From Dictyoglomota bacterium (lineage in GTDB: Bacteria > Dictyoglomota > Dictyoglomia > Dictyoglomales > Dictyoglomaceae): a stretch of DNA of 56,379 bases. The stretch spans positions 1 to 56,379 of the forward strand of contig JAKOUL010000080.1 in assembly GCA_029776735.1 (NCBI GenBank), given 5' to 3'. Shown piece by piece: positions 18,531 through 28,088 of this stretch (position 1 is the stretch's first letter; every line of letters begins with the position of its first letter). The position numbers were made by a program, and so were the translations under genes. The notes under the pieces are model-generated. The model did no database searches, was not told where the DNA came from, and was given only the letters and a program-made list of their open reading frames with translations.

Positions 18531-20478
18531 AGTAGCTCTTGCAGGAAATCCCAATGTAGGGAAAAGTACTTTATTTAATCAACTTACAGGATTAAACCAA
18601 CATACAGGAAACTGGCCTGGGAAAACTGTAGAAAAAAAGGTAGGATATGTAGAAAAGGACTCCACTTTAATAGAGATCACTGATCTTCCTGGTACTTATA
18701 GCCTTACTGCACACTCTATAGAGGAGGTTGTTGCAAGAGAATTTATTATAAAAGAAAAACCCGATATTACAGTAGTTGTATTAGATGCCTCAGCCTTGGA
18801 AAGAAATCTATATCTCCTTTTACAGATTATGGAACTTAGTTCAAATGTCATAGTAGTACTAAATATGTTAGATATCTTAAAAGAAAAAAAATATAAATTG
18901 GATACAGAAAAGCTCCAGCAGAAACTTGGTGTACCTGTTATATCTACTATTGCTAGTAAAGGAATAGGAATAGACAACTTGGTAGAAAAAATTATAGATG
19001 TATATAAAAATAAAAATTTAAATCCTATGAAAATAGAGTATCCTGAACTGGAAGATACCTTAAAAAAGATTGAAGCTCTTTTACCAGAAAAAATAGAAGA
19101 ATATCCAAAAAGATGGGCTGCGATAAAACTATTAGAGGGAGATCCTCTAATAGTTGAACTTTGCAAGAAATATGAGGGATGGGAAGAGATTAAAAAGATC
19201 GTAGAAAAAAAAGAGGAAAACCCAGTGAAAGTTGCATCTGCAAGATATTCCTTGATAAAAAATATTTTAAAAGATGTATTAGAAAAACCAACAAATCAAG
19301 TAATAACATGGACTGATAGATTAGATGATATTCTTACCCATAGGATATGGGGGCTCCCTATTGCAATTCTTATAATATTTTCCATCTTTTATTTTACTTA
19401 TTCCTTAAAGGAAGCCATAAGTACCCCTTGGGATAACTTCTTAGGACTTATAGGATTAGGATTGAATAATCTTTTCTCTTTCTTACCTGAATGGCTTAAA
19501 AATCTCCTTATAGGAGGCATATGGCAAGGAGTTGCAAATGTACTTTCCTTTACCCCATTAATAGTAATATTCTTCTTTTTTCTTGCTCTTCTTGAGGATA
19601 CCGGATACTTAGCAAGACTTGCCTTTGTTACTGACCGAATAATGCATATATTAGGACTTCATGGAAAGGCTTTTATACCATTAGTTATGAGTTTTGGCTG
19701 TAATGTACCTGGGGTAATGGCTACAAGAACCTTAGAGAATGAAAAGGATAGACTATTACTTATAATGGTTAACTCTTTTATCCCATGTGTTCCAAGAATT
19801 TTAGTAGCGTCATTCTTTTTAAGCATATTTTTTCCTAAATACGCTCCTATCTTACTTTTAGTCCTTTATCTTATTAGTTTTCTCTCTATAATGATAAGTG
19901 GAAGAATTTTACAAAGAAGAGTTCTAAAAACTTCTTTTTCTCCTCTTCTTATGGAGCTTCCCCTATATAAGCTACCTAATATAAAAATAGTTTCTCTTTA
20001 TGTCTGGGATAAATTAAAATCCTTCTTAGTTAGAGCAGGAACAGTAATGGTAATTCTATCAGGAATTACATGGATTTTATCCCATATCCCTTCTGGAAAT
20101 ATTGAAAACTCTATTCTTGCTAATATTGGAAAAACTCTCATGCCTTTATTTTCTCCTTTAGGATTTAACTGGCAACTTACCACAGGATTAATTTCAGGTT
20201 TTGTAGCAAAAGAAGCAAGTCTTTCTACCCTTGGTTCTATTTACGGAGCAAGTGGAAATGCATTAGGAAAACTCCTTTTAAAGGATCTCTCCCCCATTAC
20301 TGCTTTTAGCTTTTTGGTATTTCAGCTTCTGTATATACCTTGTGCAGCAACTATTGCTACTATTTATAAAGAGACTAATTCTTTAAAATGGACTCTTATA
20401 ACTATATTTTATTCCTTAACTTATGCCTATTTATTTACTTTAATTATTCACACAGGAATTACACTTTTAGTGAGGTAA
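18511..20478 (+). CDS. feoB: FeoB, ferrous iron transporter with GTPase domain
   Basis: The start is the ATG of MEKTKIRVAL, with GAGGT 8 nt upstream; a TTG three codons earlier is less likely. The 655-residue protein has an N-terminal G domain: G1 GNPNVGKST (12-20), G3 DLPGTYSL and G4 NMLD. A helical GDI-like region follows, then a membrane part with two gate repeats containing GCNVPG and CAATIA-type cysteine segments. It imports Fe(II) across the inner membrane. Its length is somewhat below the 700-770 typical of enterobacterial FeoB, mainly from short loops. It is expected to be derepressed under iron limitation by the upstream Fur-family protein. Confidence 0.97.
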   Translation: MEKTKIRVALAGNPNVGKSTLFNQLTGLNQHTGNWPGKTVEKKVGYVEKDSTLIEITDLPGTYSLTAHSIEEVVAREFIIKEKPDITVVVLDASALERNLYLLLQIMELSSNVIVVLNMLDILKEKKYKLDTEKLQQKLGVPVISTIASKGIGIDNLVEKIIDVYKNKNLNPMKIEYPELEDTLKKIEALLPEKIEEYPKRWAAIKLLEGDPLIVELCKKYEGWEEIKKIVEKKEENPVKVASARYSLIKNILKDVLEKPTNQVITWTDRLDDILTHRIWGLPIAILIIFSIFYFTYSLKEAISTPWDNFLGLIGLGLNNLFSFLPEWLKNLLIGGIWQGVANVLSFTPLIVIFFFFLALLEDTGYLARLAFVTDRIMHILGLHGKAFIPLVMSFGCNVPGVMATRTLENEKDRLLLIMVNSFIPCVPRILVASFFLSIFFPKYAPILLLVLYLISFLSIMISGRILQRRVLKTSFSPLLMELPLYKLPNIKIVSLYVWDKLKSFLVRAGTVMVILSGITWILSHIPSGNIENSILANIGKTLMPLFSPLGFNWQLTTGLISGFVAKEASLSTLGSIYGASGNALGKLLLKDLSPITAFSFLVFQLLYIPCAATIATIYKETNSLKWTLITIFYSLTYAYLFTLIIHTGITLLVR

Positions 20479-20480
20479 AA

Positions 20481-20723
20481 ATGATTGAAAAAGTACTTGA
20501 ATATATAAAAAATCATGAGATTGTAGATATTAAAAAGCTGAAGAAGGATTTAAATGTATCTAATGAGGAATGGGATCTTATCCTTCTTCAGCTCCAAGAT
20601 TTAGGATTTATTATAGAAAAAGGATCCTCAAACCAGTGTAACCAATGTGCTTATTCTAAAATTTGTTCTCAAGGATGTCTGAAATCTGAGACCTTATTTC
20701 TTTTATTACCTCCAAAGGATTAG
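20481..20723 (+). CDS. feoC: FeoC-like winged-helix protein with cysteine cluster
   Basis: The 80-residue protein starts 2 nt after feoB, with TGAGGT as ribosome site. The N-terminal part (VLEYIKNHEIVDIKKLKKDLNVSNEEWDLILLQLQDLGFI) is a small winged helix. The C-terminal part has four cysteines, CNQCAYSKICSQGC, as in FeoC proteins that bind an Fe-S cluster or metal. FeoC is thought to regulate or protect FeoB. Its last 68 nt overlap the 3' end of pyrF on the other strand, so the two operons run into each other without a terminator between them. Confidence 0.85.
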   Translation: MIEKVLEYIKNHEIVDIKKLKKDLNVSNEEWDLILLQLQDLGFIIEKGSSNQCNQCAYSKICSQGCLKSETLFLLLPPKD

Positions 20724-21390
20724 GACTTTTTGTTATTGGTCTCCCAATTACTAAATAGTCTGCACCTTTTTCCATTGCCTCCCTTGGAGTCATTACTCTT
20801 TGTTGGTCATCTTTAATATCTCTACTTAATCTAATTCCAGGGGTCACAATAAGCATAGGTCTTCGCAAATTATTTCTTAAAAGTTCAATCTCCCAAGGAG
20901 ATGCTATAACTCCATCAAGTTCGGTCTCCTGAGCAAGTTGAGCAAAGAATAAAACCTGCTCTGAGAGAGATCTGGATATTCCCCAGCTTCTTCTTAAAGT
21001 CTCCTCATTGAAACTTGTAAGAACAGTCACTCCAAGAAGATAAGGATACTCTGTTTTTCTTGAACTTCTGAATTCCTTTATCACCTTAGCAGATTCTTTT
21101 AACATTTCTTCCCCACCTAAAATATGGAGGGTAATCATAAAAGGATCAAGGGAAAGAAGCCTTTCAAGAGTTCGTACTACAGTATTTGGAATATCAAAAA
21201 GTTTAAGATCAATAAAGACATTTGCTCCCATTTCCCTCAAAGCCTTTACTACATGGGGACCAGCTACTGAGAAAAGTTCCAAACCAACCTTAAAGTTCTT
21301 TGCATGAGAGATAAGAGATTCTGCTATATTTAACGCCTCTTTCTCCTCAGGAAAATCAAGTGCTACAATAAGAGGGTCAAACTGTTTCAT
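20656..21390 (-). CDS. pyrF: Orotidine 5'-phosphate decarboxylase
   Basis: I start at the ATG of MKQFDPLIVALDF, which has AGGAGG upstream; the frame extends further but into pyrD. The 244-residue protein has the OMP decarboxylase signatures: LIVALDF, the catalytic DLKLFDIPNT with the Asp-Lys-Asp tetrad part, LGVTVLTS, VTPGIR and LVIGRPITKSPNP (phosphate loop). It performs the last step of UMP synthesis. It is the last gene of the pyr operon, 4 nt after pyrD, and its 3' end overlaps feoC tail to tail. Confidence 0.96.
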   Translation of the reverse strand: MKQFDPLIVALDFPEEKEALNIAESLISHAKNFKVGLELFSVAGPHVVKALREMGANVFIDLKLFDIPNTVVRTLERLLSLDPFMITLHILGGEEMLKESAKVIKEFRSSRKTEYPYLLGVTVLTSFNEETLRRSWGISRSLSEQVLFFAQLAQETELDGVIASPWEIELLRNNLRRPMLIVTPGIRLSRDIKDDQQRVMTPREAMEKGADYLVIGRPITKSPNPLEVIKEIRSQISDILENKF

Positions 21391-21394
21391 AATT

Positions 21395-22309
21395 TTAAAC
21401 CTCCTCTTTATTTTTATGAGCAAAACCAATAAGATCAATTAACTTTTCGGTTTCAAAATAACTTTCTAATTCTTGTACACTTTTCATTCCTATCCAAGGA
21501 TCTCTAAAATTAGCACTTCCAATCTCCACCAAGGAAGCACCTGCCAAAATAAACTCCATCACATCAGAAAAAGATGTTACTCCTCCACAGCCTATAATAG
21601 GAAGAATATTTTCCTCATATAATTCCCATACCTGTCTTAAAACTAAAGGTTTTACAGCAGGACCAGAATATCCGGCAAAAATTCTCTTAAATGCAGGTTT
21701 TCTTTTTCTCCAATCTATTGCAAGCCCCAAAAAGGTATTAAAAGCAACTACTGCTTCCCCACCTGAATCTTTTACAGCCTTTGTTAATCCCAAAATATCT
21801 ATAGCTTGTGGTGTTAATTTAACCCAAACAGGTTTATCGCTTATATCTACAACTTTTCTGGTTATTTCTTTAACTGTCTCCAGATCAATACCAAAAAGCA
21901 TCCCTCCTTCATCCACATTAGGGCAAGAAAGATTTAGTTCAATCCCTGATATCTTAAGATCTTTTATCTCCTTTGCTACCTCACAATATTCTTCCTCTTT
22001 TTCTCCAGCAATACTAACAATTACATGAGTATTTAAATTCTCAAGAAAAGGAGACTCTTCTTCTATAAATTTTTCAACCCCAGGATTTTCTAAACCTATA
22101 GAATTCAAAATTCCTGCATAAGATTCCCATATCCGAGGAGGTGGATTTCCCTTGCGAGGCTTTAAAGTTATACTTTTTGTAACAATACCGCCTAAAATAT
22201 TTATATCGTAATAATCCATAAGCTCTCTTCCAAAGCCACATGTCCCCGATGCAAGTAGTATAGGATTTTTAAATGTTAGACTTCCAACTTTAACCTCTAA
22301 ATTACTCAT
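21395..22309 (-). CDS. pyrD: Dihydroorotate dehydrogenase B, catalytic subunit
   Basis: The 304-residue FMN enzyme of class 1B has LASGTCGFG, NSIGLENPGVE, the catalytic-site segment ELNLSCPNVDEGG, VWVKLTPQA, VAFNTFLGLAID and the FMN phosphate segment IGCGGVTS-x-VMEFILAGASLVEIGSA. It oxidises dihydroorotate to orotate and passes electrons through PyrK to NAD, as shown by the adjacent pyrK, which overlaps it by 8 nt. This NAD-linked form suits an anaerobe. Confidence 0.96.
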   Translation of the reverse strand: MSNLEVKVGSLTFKNPILLASGTCGFGRELMDYYDINILGGIVTKSITLKPRKGNPPPRIWESYAGILNSIGLENPGVEKFIEEESPFLENLNTHVIVSIAGEKEEEYCEVAKEIKDLKISGIELNLSCPNVDEGGMLFGIDLETVKEITRKVVDISDKPVWVKLTPQAIDILGLTKAVKDSGGEAVVAFNTFLGLAIDWRKRKPAFKRIFAGYSGPAVKPLVLRQVWELYEENILPIIGCGGVTSFSDVMEFILAGASLVEIGSANFRDPWIGMKSVQELESYFETEKLIDLIGFAHKNKEEV

Positions 22310-23060
22310 TAAAACTAACCTCTAACGCTGAAAAAATAGGTCCTTCCTTACATATATGAAGCATTTTATCTTTTCCTTCTACTACACAACTAAGACAGAT
22401 TCCTATACCACATGCCATCCTTTCTTCTAAGGAGAATATAAGTTTATCTTTTTTATCTACTCTTTTATAAAGCTCTTTCAACATAGGTAGAGGTCCACAA
22501 GAAATTATTTTGCTAAAAGAATAAAGATCCTCAGGAATAAAATCCAATATCTTCCCCTTATAACCTAAACTTCCATCCTCCGTAGAAATAATCATTTCTT
22601 TACTGTATTTACTAAAATTTTCATACACTTCTTCTGGCATATATGAGGAAAAACCAAGGAAAGAATAAAAATCAACTTTATCCTTATAGAAACTTATAAG
22701 AAAATTTAATGGAGAAATCCCCATTCCTCCACCTAATAAAAGAATTTTTTCTCTCTCTTTTAACAGGGGAAAATAATTTCCAAGAGGAGCAATAAAAGAA
22801 ATTTTTTCTCTTCCTTTCTTTCTGCTTAGAAGTTCTGTACCTCTTCCTACTATTTGATAAAGAAATACTATACGATTTTCAGACACATCGTAGAAACTCA
22901 TAGGTCTTCTTAAAAAAGGATCAAAAGTGTCAGATATAAGAAGCATGGCAAATTGACCAGGGTAGATAATACAATCTCCTATATCAGCCTTAACTTTTAA
23001 AAGAAAAATCTTATTATTTAAGTTTCTATTTTCAAGGATTTCTCCTATAAATTCCCTCAC
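22302..23060 (-). CDS. pyrK: Dihydroorotate dehydrogenase B, electron transfer subunit
   Basis: The 252-residue flavoprotein of the ferredoxin-NADP reductase type has FAD-binding RRPMSFYDV, the NAD-binding stretch LLLGGGMGISPLNFL, and a [2Fe-2S] cluster motif C-G-I-G-I-C-L-S-C followed by a fourth Cys in HICKEGP. It carries electrons from PyrD-bound FMN to NAD+. It overlaps pyrC by 4 nt and pyrD by 8 nt, consistent with a stoichiometric PyrD2K2 complex. Confidence 0.95.
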   Translation of the reverse strand: MREFIGEILENRNLNNKIFLLKVKADIGDCIIYPGQFAMLLISDTFDPFLRRPMSFYDVSENRIVFLYQIVGRGTELLSRKKGREKISFIAPLGNYFPLLKEREKILLLGGGMGISPLNFLISFYKDKVDFYSFLGFSSYMPEEVYENFSKYSKEMIISTEDGSLGYKGKILDFIPEDLYSFSKIISCGPLPMLKELYKRVDKKDKLIFSLEERMACGIGICLSCVVEGKDKMLHICKEGPIFSALEVSFNE

Positions 23061-24335
23061 CTCATAATCTTCCCTTCTTTAAATACTATTCTTCCTTCAA
23101 CAAAAGTCATAATAGGCCATCCTTTTAATGTCCAACCATGAAAAGGTGTATTCTTCCCCTTTGAGAAGAATTTTCCCTTATCCACAGTTTTTTCCAGTGA
23201 AAGATCAATAAGAGTAAAATTTGCAGGAACATTTTCTTCTAATGGAATATAAGGAATATTTAATATTTTAGCTGGATTATAACTCATTTTTTTAAAGAGT
23301 TTTACAAGAGAAATCTTATTTTGGAAGTATCCATAAGTGATAATCAGTGGTACAGCAGTCTCAAGCCCTGAAATTCCAAATTCTGCTAAGTTATACTCTA
23401 CCATCTTATCATCTAAATGATGCGGAGCATGATCTGTAGCAATTACATCAATTAGATCGTTTTTTATACCGTCCCATAAAGCTTCCTGGTCTTCTTTTGT
23501 TCTTAATGGTGGATTTACTTTTGTATTAGTATCATAATTGCTTTTCTTCATATCCTCCTCTGTAAGTACTAAATGATGAGGAGTTACTTCACAAGTTACA
23601 TTTATTCCCTTTTCTTTAGCCCACTTAATCATTTCAAGACTCTGCCAACAAGAAACATGAGCTATATGAAGGTTGCCGTCTGTTAGAGAGGAAAGGAAAA
23701 TATCTCTTGCTACCATTGATGTCTCTGCTACCCATGGAATTCCTTTCAGACCTAATAAAGTTGCAGTTTTCCCCCAATTAATACTTCCTTCTTGAGATAA
23801 GTTACTATCTTCCGCATGCTCAATAATAGATACACCAAACATCTTTGAATATTCTAATGCACACCTGAGAACCTCACTATTTTGTACACAAGCCCCATCA
23901 TCTGAAAATGCTTTTGCTCCTGCTAAGAACATATCCCCCATCTCAGAAATTTCTTTTCCTTCTCTTTTTTTTGTGATAGTTCCTATAGGATAAATTCTTA
24001 TAAGTCCAGCTTTATCTGCTTTTTCATAGATAAATTCAATCATTGATTTATCATCTATAGGGGGTTCTGTATTAGGCATACATGCTATAGATGTAAAACC
24101 ACCTGCAACAGCAGCCATAGAACCTGTTTCAATAGTTTCTTTCCACTCAAAACCAGGCTCTCTCAGATGAACATGCATATCAGTAAGAGATGGAACCACT
24201 ACTTTATCTCTACCATCTATGATATCTATATCACCATTAGTACTAATATCTTTACCAATCTTTTTTATAATTCCATTTTCTATATAGATATCTCCTTCTT
24301 CTTCCATATCTCTTTCAGGATAAACTAATTTCACA

Positions 24336-24355
<20 letters not shown>
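23057..24355 (-). CDS. pyrC: Dihydroorotase (PyrC, type I)
   Basis: The chosen ATG has GGGAGGT about 7 nt upstream and overlaps the end of pyrB by 20 nt. The 432-residue protein shows the zinc-binding [16 protein letters not shown] (HxH), the [13 protein letters not shown] signature, later histidines in IIEHAED and LHIAHVS, and the catalytic aspartate in ATDHAPH. It interconverts carbamoyl-aspartate and dihydroorotate. This is distinct from the amidohydrolase at 2383-3537, which lacks the MPNT signature. Confidence 0.96.
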
Positions 24356-25897
<1,542 letters not shown>

Positions 25898-25944
25898 TTA
25901 CTCTTTAACTTTGCTTCTATATCTTTATTCAATCTTCCTCCCTT

Positions 25945-25964
25945 TTTAGCCTCGCCGGGCTAAA
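25945..25964 (-). promoter_or_regulatory. PyrR-binding RNA hairpin (anti-antiterminator)
   Basis: The minus-strand transcript has seven-base arms UUUAGCC and GGCUAAA around a short loop, and contains CCCGGCGAGGCU. This matches the PyrR binding-loop pattern known from Bacillus, in which a conserved GAGGCU sits at the 3' side of a small hairpin. It lies about 45 nt upstream of the attenuator terminator. Confidence 0.82.
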
Positions 25965-25978
25965 TTAAAGGTCATATC

Positions 25979-26007
25979 ATTATATTAGAGATAAAAAATT
26001 ATGTCAA
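25979..26007 (-). promoter_or_regulatory. Consensus sigma-70 promoter of the pyr operon
   Basis: On the minus strand, TTGACA (26002-26007) and TATAAT (25979-25984) are both perfect and separated by 17 bp. This is the strongest promoter seen in the window. It gives a leader of about 140 nt containing the PyrR hairpin and attenuator. Confidence 0.9.
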
Positions 26008-26030
26008 GCTAAAAGATCACACCTCAATAA

Positions 26031-26177
26031 ATCCTTCTCCTAAAATCATTTAGACAATTCACAGGAATGGTTCTTTTAGGATTCCCAGCATATTGGCAAC
26101 CTGCTGCTACTGGTATTATTATTGTAGCTGTTATATTTGGTCAGTACCGTAAAAGAAAAATGGGTTTAATTCAATAA
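26031..26177 (+). pseudogene. Remnant of a sugar ABC transporter permease (C-terminus only)
   Basis: A frame opened only by an upstream stop encodes [20 protein letters not shown], then [15 protein letters not shown] and a stop. This matches the C-terminal end of ribose/simple-sugar (RbsC-type) permeases: G-x-x-L-L-G-x-P-x-Y-W-Q, a last membrane helix, then a short basic tail. No other part of the gene is present, and the pyr promoter lies directly upstream on the other strand. It is a decayed gene tail, probably left after a deletion. A stand-alone small membrane protein from the internal ATG cannot be fully excluded, but no Shine-Dalgarno is visible. Confidence 0.65.
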
Positions 26178-26490
26178 GTTTTAAATTTAAATAGGGCTAA
26201 AATTATAGAATTAAGAAGAGATATATCAAGTTTACCCTTATGGAAAATTCTTCAGCTTCTTTCTGAAGAAAGACAGGGAAATCTCAGGTAAGAAGGATAA
26301 AGGAAAAATAGCAGAAGTATTTTTAAAGACGGAAAAATTGTTTATTCAAAAGACTATTTTTAAAGAAAAAAATCCCTTGGCAATTCTTTAATAGGAAATA
26401 AAATATAGACAGAAATCAGGCTTCAAAAGGTTTTTAGAATCTCCAAAATATTACCCACATTTTAATACACAGAGGGGGCAAATAACATAG
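26178..26490 (+). other. Gene-poor decayed stretch
   Basis: About 310 bp without an open gene. The + frame near 26200-26290 reads AKIIELRRDISSLPLWKILQ and continues LLSEERQGNLR before a stop, and looks formerly coding. I cannot assign it to a family. No hairpin, repeat or RNA gene was recognised. Confidence 0.4.
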
Positions 26491-26493
26491 GTG

Positions 26494-26978
26494 ATGGAAA
26501 AAGAAAATTATAACCAGCACTTTTTCTCCTTATTCTTATCTGCTTCTTCCTTCCTTTTATCCATTTATCCTGTGCTGGGGAAGAATTTGCAAATCTTAAC
26601 GGTATTCAATTAGTGACAGGATTTACCATTGAAACTCCAAATCTATCTTCTGATCTTTATAGTGGATCTAAGAACTCTCAAAATTATGAGAAAATAGATC
26701 CTGAACCCTTAGCTATTTTAGCTTTCATTGTAGCTATCTTAGGATTGATACTAACTTTAATAAAAGGCCATAGACATTTAATTTTACTTACTCTTCTTGG
26801 AGTTATAGTGGTTATATCTTTATTATTCCTTGAATCCAAGATGGACAACGAAGCATTGAAAAATGGATTAGAAGTAAAGTATGACATAGGCTTTTGGGGA
26901 TCTCTACTTCTTTTTCTTATCTCAACAGGGCTAAATTGGTATCTTTTTTCTCAAAGAGAGCCTATGGGAGAGTCTTAA
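26494..26978 (+). pseudogene. Small signal-peptide/membrane protein split by a one-base frameshift
   Basis: From GTG 26613 an open frame encodes 121 residues with two membrane spans (AILAFIVAILGLILTLI, then HLILLTLLGVIVVISLLFL) and a third near the end (FWGSLLLFLISTGLNWYLF). Upstream in the same frame a typical secretion signal is encoded (FLLILICFFLPFIHLSCAG) but without a start codon. The ATG at 26494 lies in another frame. Adding a single T to the TTTTT run at 26521-26525 joins them into one protein of about 161 residues. This is either a recent frameshift, a sequencing error or slippage. The protein family is not recognised. Confidence 0.55.
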
Positions 26979-27124
26979 TTATGAAAAACCCTTGGGATGA
27001 ACTTATTAATATAGTTTTGTAGCATATGGTTGAAAAGTTTATGTATTTATTTTTTTTAAAATTCTATTTTTGGAATATAATTAAAATAATACTGATCTTA
27101 AATAATAATTTAGGAGGTGCAGAT

Positions 27125-27892
27125 ATGAAAGAAAAAAGAGAACCTGTGGTACTTGAAAATTTTGGCGAAAAGATTTTTGGTGTTATCCATATCCCTGAAA
27201 AGACCCCTGCTCCTTTTGTGCTTTTCTGTCATGGATTTACAGGTACTAAGATAGAACCACATCGCATCTTTGTAAAAGCTGCTGAAGCTTTAACAAAAGA
27301 AGGCATAGGTGCCTTAAGAATTGATTTCAGAGGATCAGGAGATAGTGAAGGTTCCTTCAAGGATATGACTGTAGAAGGAGAGGTCTCTGATGCTATGGCA
27401 GCATTGGATCTCCTCACCAAAAGTGACCTTGTAGACAAAGATAGGATAGGAATATTAGGACTTTCTATGGGCGGAGCAGTAGCAAGTATGGTCTCAGGAA
27501 GGAATCCTCTTGTTAAATCCTGTGTGCTCTGGTCTGCAGTATGCCATTTTAACATATTCTTTAGTAATCCAGAAGAAGCTCAAAAGATAAAAGATTACGG
27601 TGAATTTATAGATCTTGGTGGAAATCCATTAGGGAAAAATTTCTTAGCAGAGATACCAAACCTAAAACCTTTAGAAGAATTAAAGAAAAGAAGTCTTCCT
27701 GTTTTAATAATTCATGGAAGTGGAGATCTAGTAGTACCAATTCAGCATGCTTATGACTACTATAACGGGATAAAGGATTCCCACAAGGCAAAACTTGAGA
27801 TAATTAAAGACTCAGATCATACTTTCAATTCTATTGAGTGGGAAACTCAGGCTATTGAAAAAAGTGTAAATTGGTTTAAAGAAACTCTATAA
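27125..27892 (+). CDS. Alpha/beta hydrolase (esterase/acylaminoacyl-peptidase-like)
   Basis: The start is the ATG with AGGAGGT 6 nt upstream; a longer frame upstream is hydrophobic noise. The 255-residue enzyme has an oxyanion segment FCHGFTG (35-40), nucleophile Ser114 in GLSMGG, Asp201 in HGSGDLVVP and His232 in DSDHTF, a complete serine-hydrolase triad. It lacks a signal peptide and so acts in the cytoplasm. The family includes cinnamoyl/feruloyl esterases and S9-like acyl hydrolases; the substrate is not determined. A TATAAT at 27076-27081 may be its -10. It ends at a strong terminator. Confidence 0.88.
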   Translation: MKEKREPVVLENFGEKIFGVIHIPEKTPAPFVLFCHGFTGTKIEPHRIFVKAAEALTKEGIGALRIDFRGSGDSEGSFKDMTVEGEVSDAMAALDLLTKSDLVDKDRIGILGLSMGGAVASMVSGRNPLVKSCVLWSAVCHFNIFFSNPEEAQKIKDYGEFIDLGGNPLGKNFLAEIPNLKPLEELKKRSLPVLIIHGSGDLVVPIQHAYDYYNGIKDSHKAKLEIIKDSDHTFNSIEWETQAIEKSVNWFKETL

Positions 27893-27902
27893 AAGATTAA
27901 GG

Positions 27903-27926
27903 GTAGGGGGCATAAATGCCCCCTAC
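27903..27926 (+). terminator. Intrinsic terminator of the alpha/beta hydrolase gene
   Basis: Eleven-base arms GTAGGGGGCAT and ATGCCCCCTAC are followed by TTTTCTATCCTTTT on the plus strand. It lies between convergent genes and may also stop the YHS/copA transcript, though the minus-strand T run is weak. Confidence 0.88.
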
Positions 27927-27930
27927 TTTT

Positions 27931-28077
27931 CTATCCTTTTACGTATTTTTCAGGATTTTTTTCAAACTCTATTTTACAAGCCTTATTACAAAAATAATAT
28001 TTCTTCCCTTTATACTCAGAAACTGCTGGTGGATTCTTTTCATCCACCTCCATCCCACAAACAGGATCTTTCGCCAT
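27931..28077 (-). CDS. YHS-domain mini-protein (48 residues)
   Basis: This very small gene starts with ATG preceded by AAGGAGGTGAAAA, a near-perfect ribosome site, 11 nt after copA. The protein begins MAKDPVCGMEVD and continues with YYFCNKACKIEFEKNPEKY, the complete YHS signature (DPVCGM at the N-terminus, then F-C-x3-C). YHS domains often sit next to or inside heavy-metal ATPases, and the cysteines probably bind copper or a related metal. It is likely a cytoplasmic metal-binding partner of the co-transcribed CopA. Confidence 0.88.
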   Translation of the reverse strand: MAKDPVCGMEVDEKNPPAVSEYKGKKYYFCNKACKIEFEKNPEKYVKG

Positions 28078-28088
28078 TTTTCACCTCC

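Noticed and set aside
20388..20480. Longer feoC frame starting inside feoB
   Set aside because: The extension is the out-of-frame reading of the feoB C-terminus. The ATG at 20481 gives a normal FeoC.
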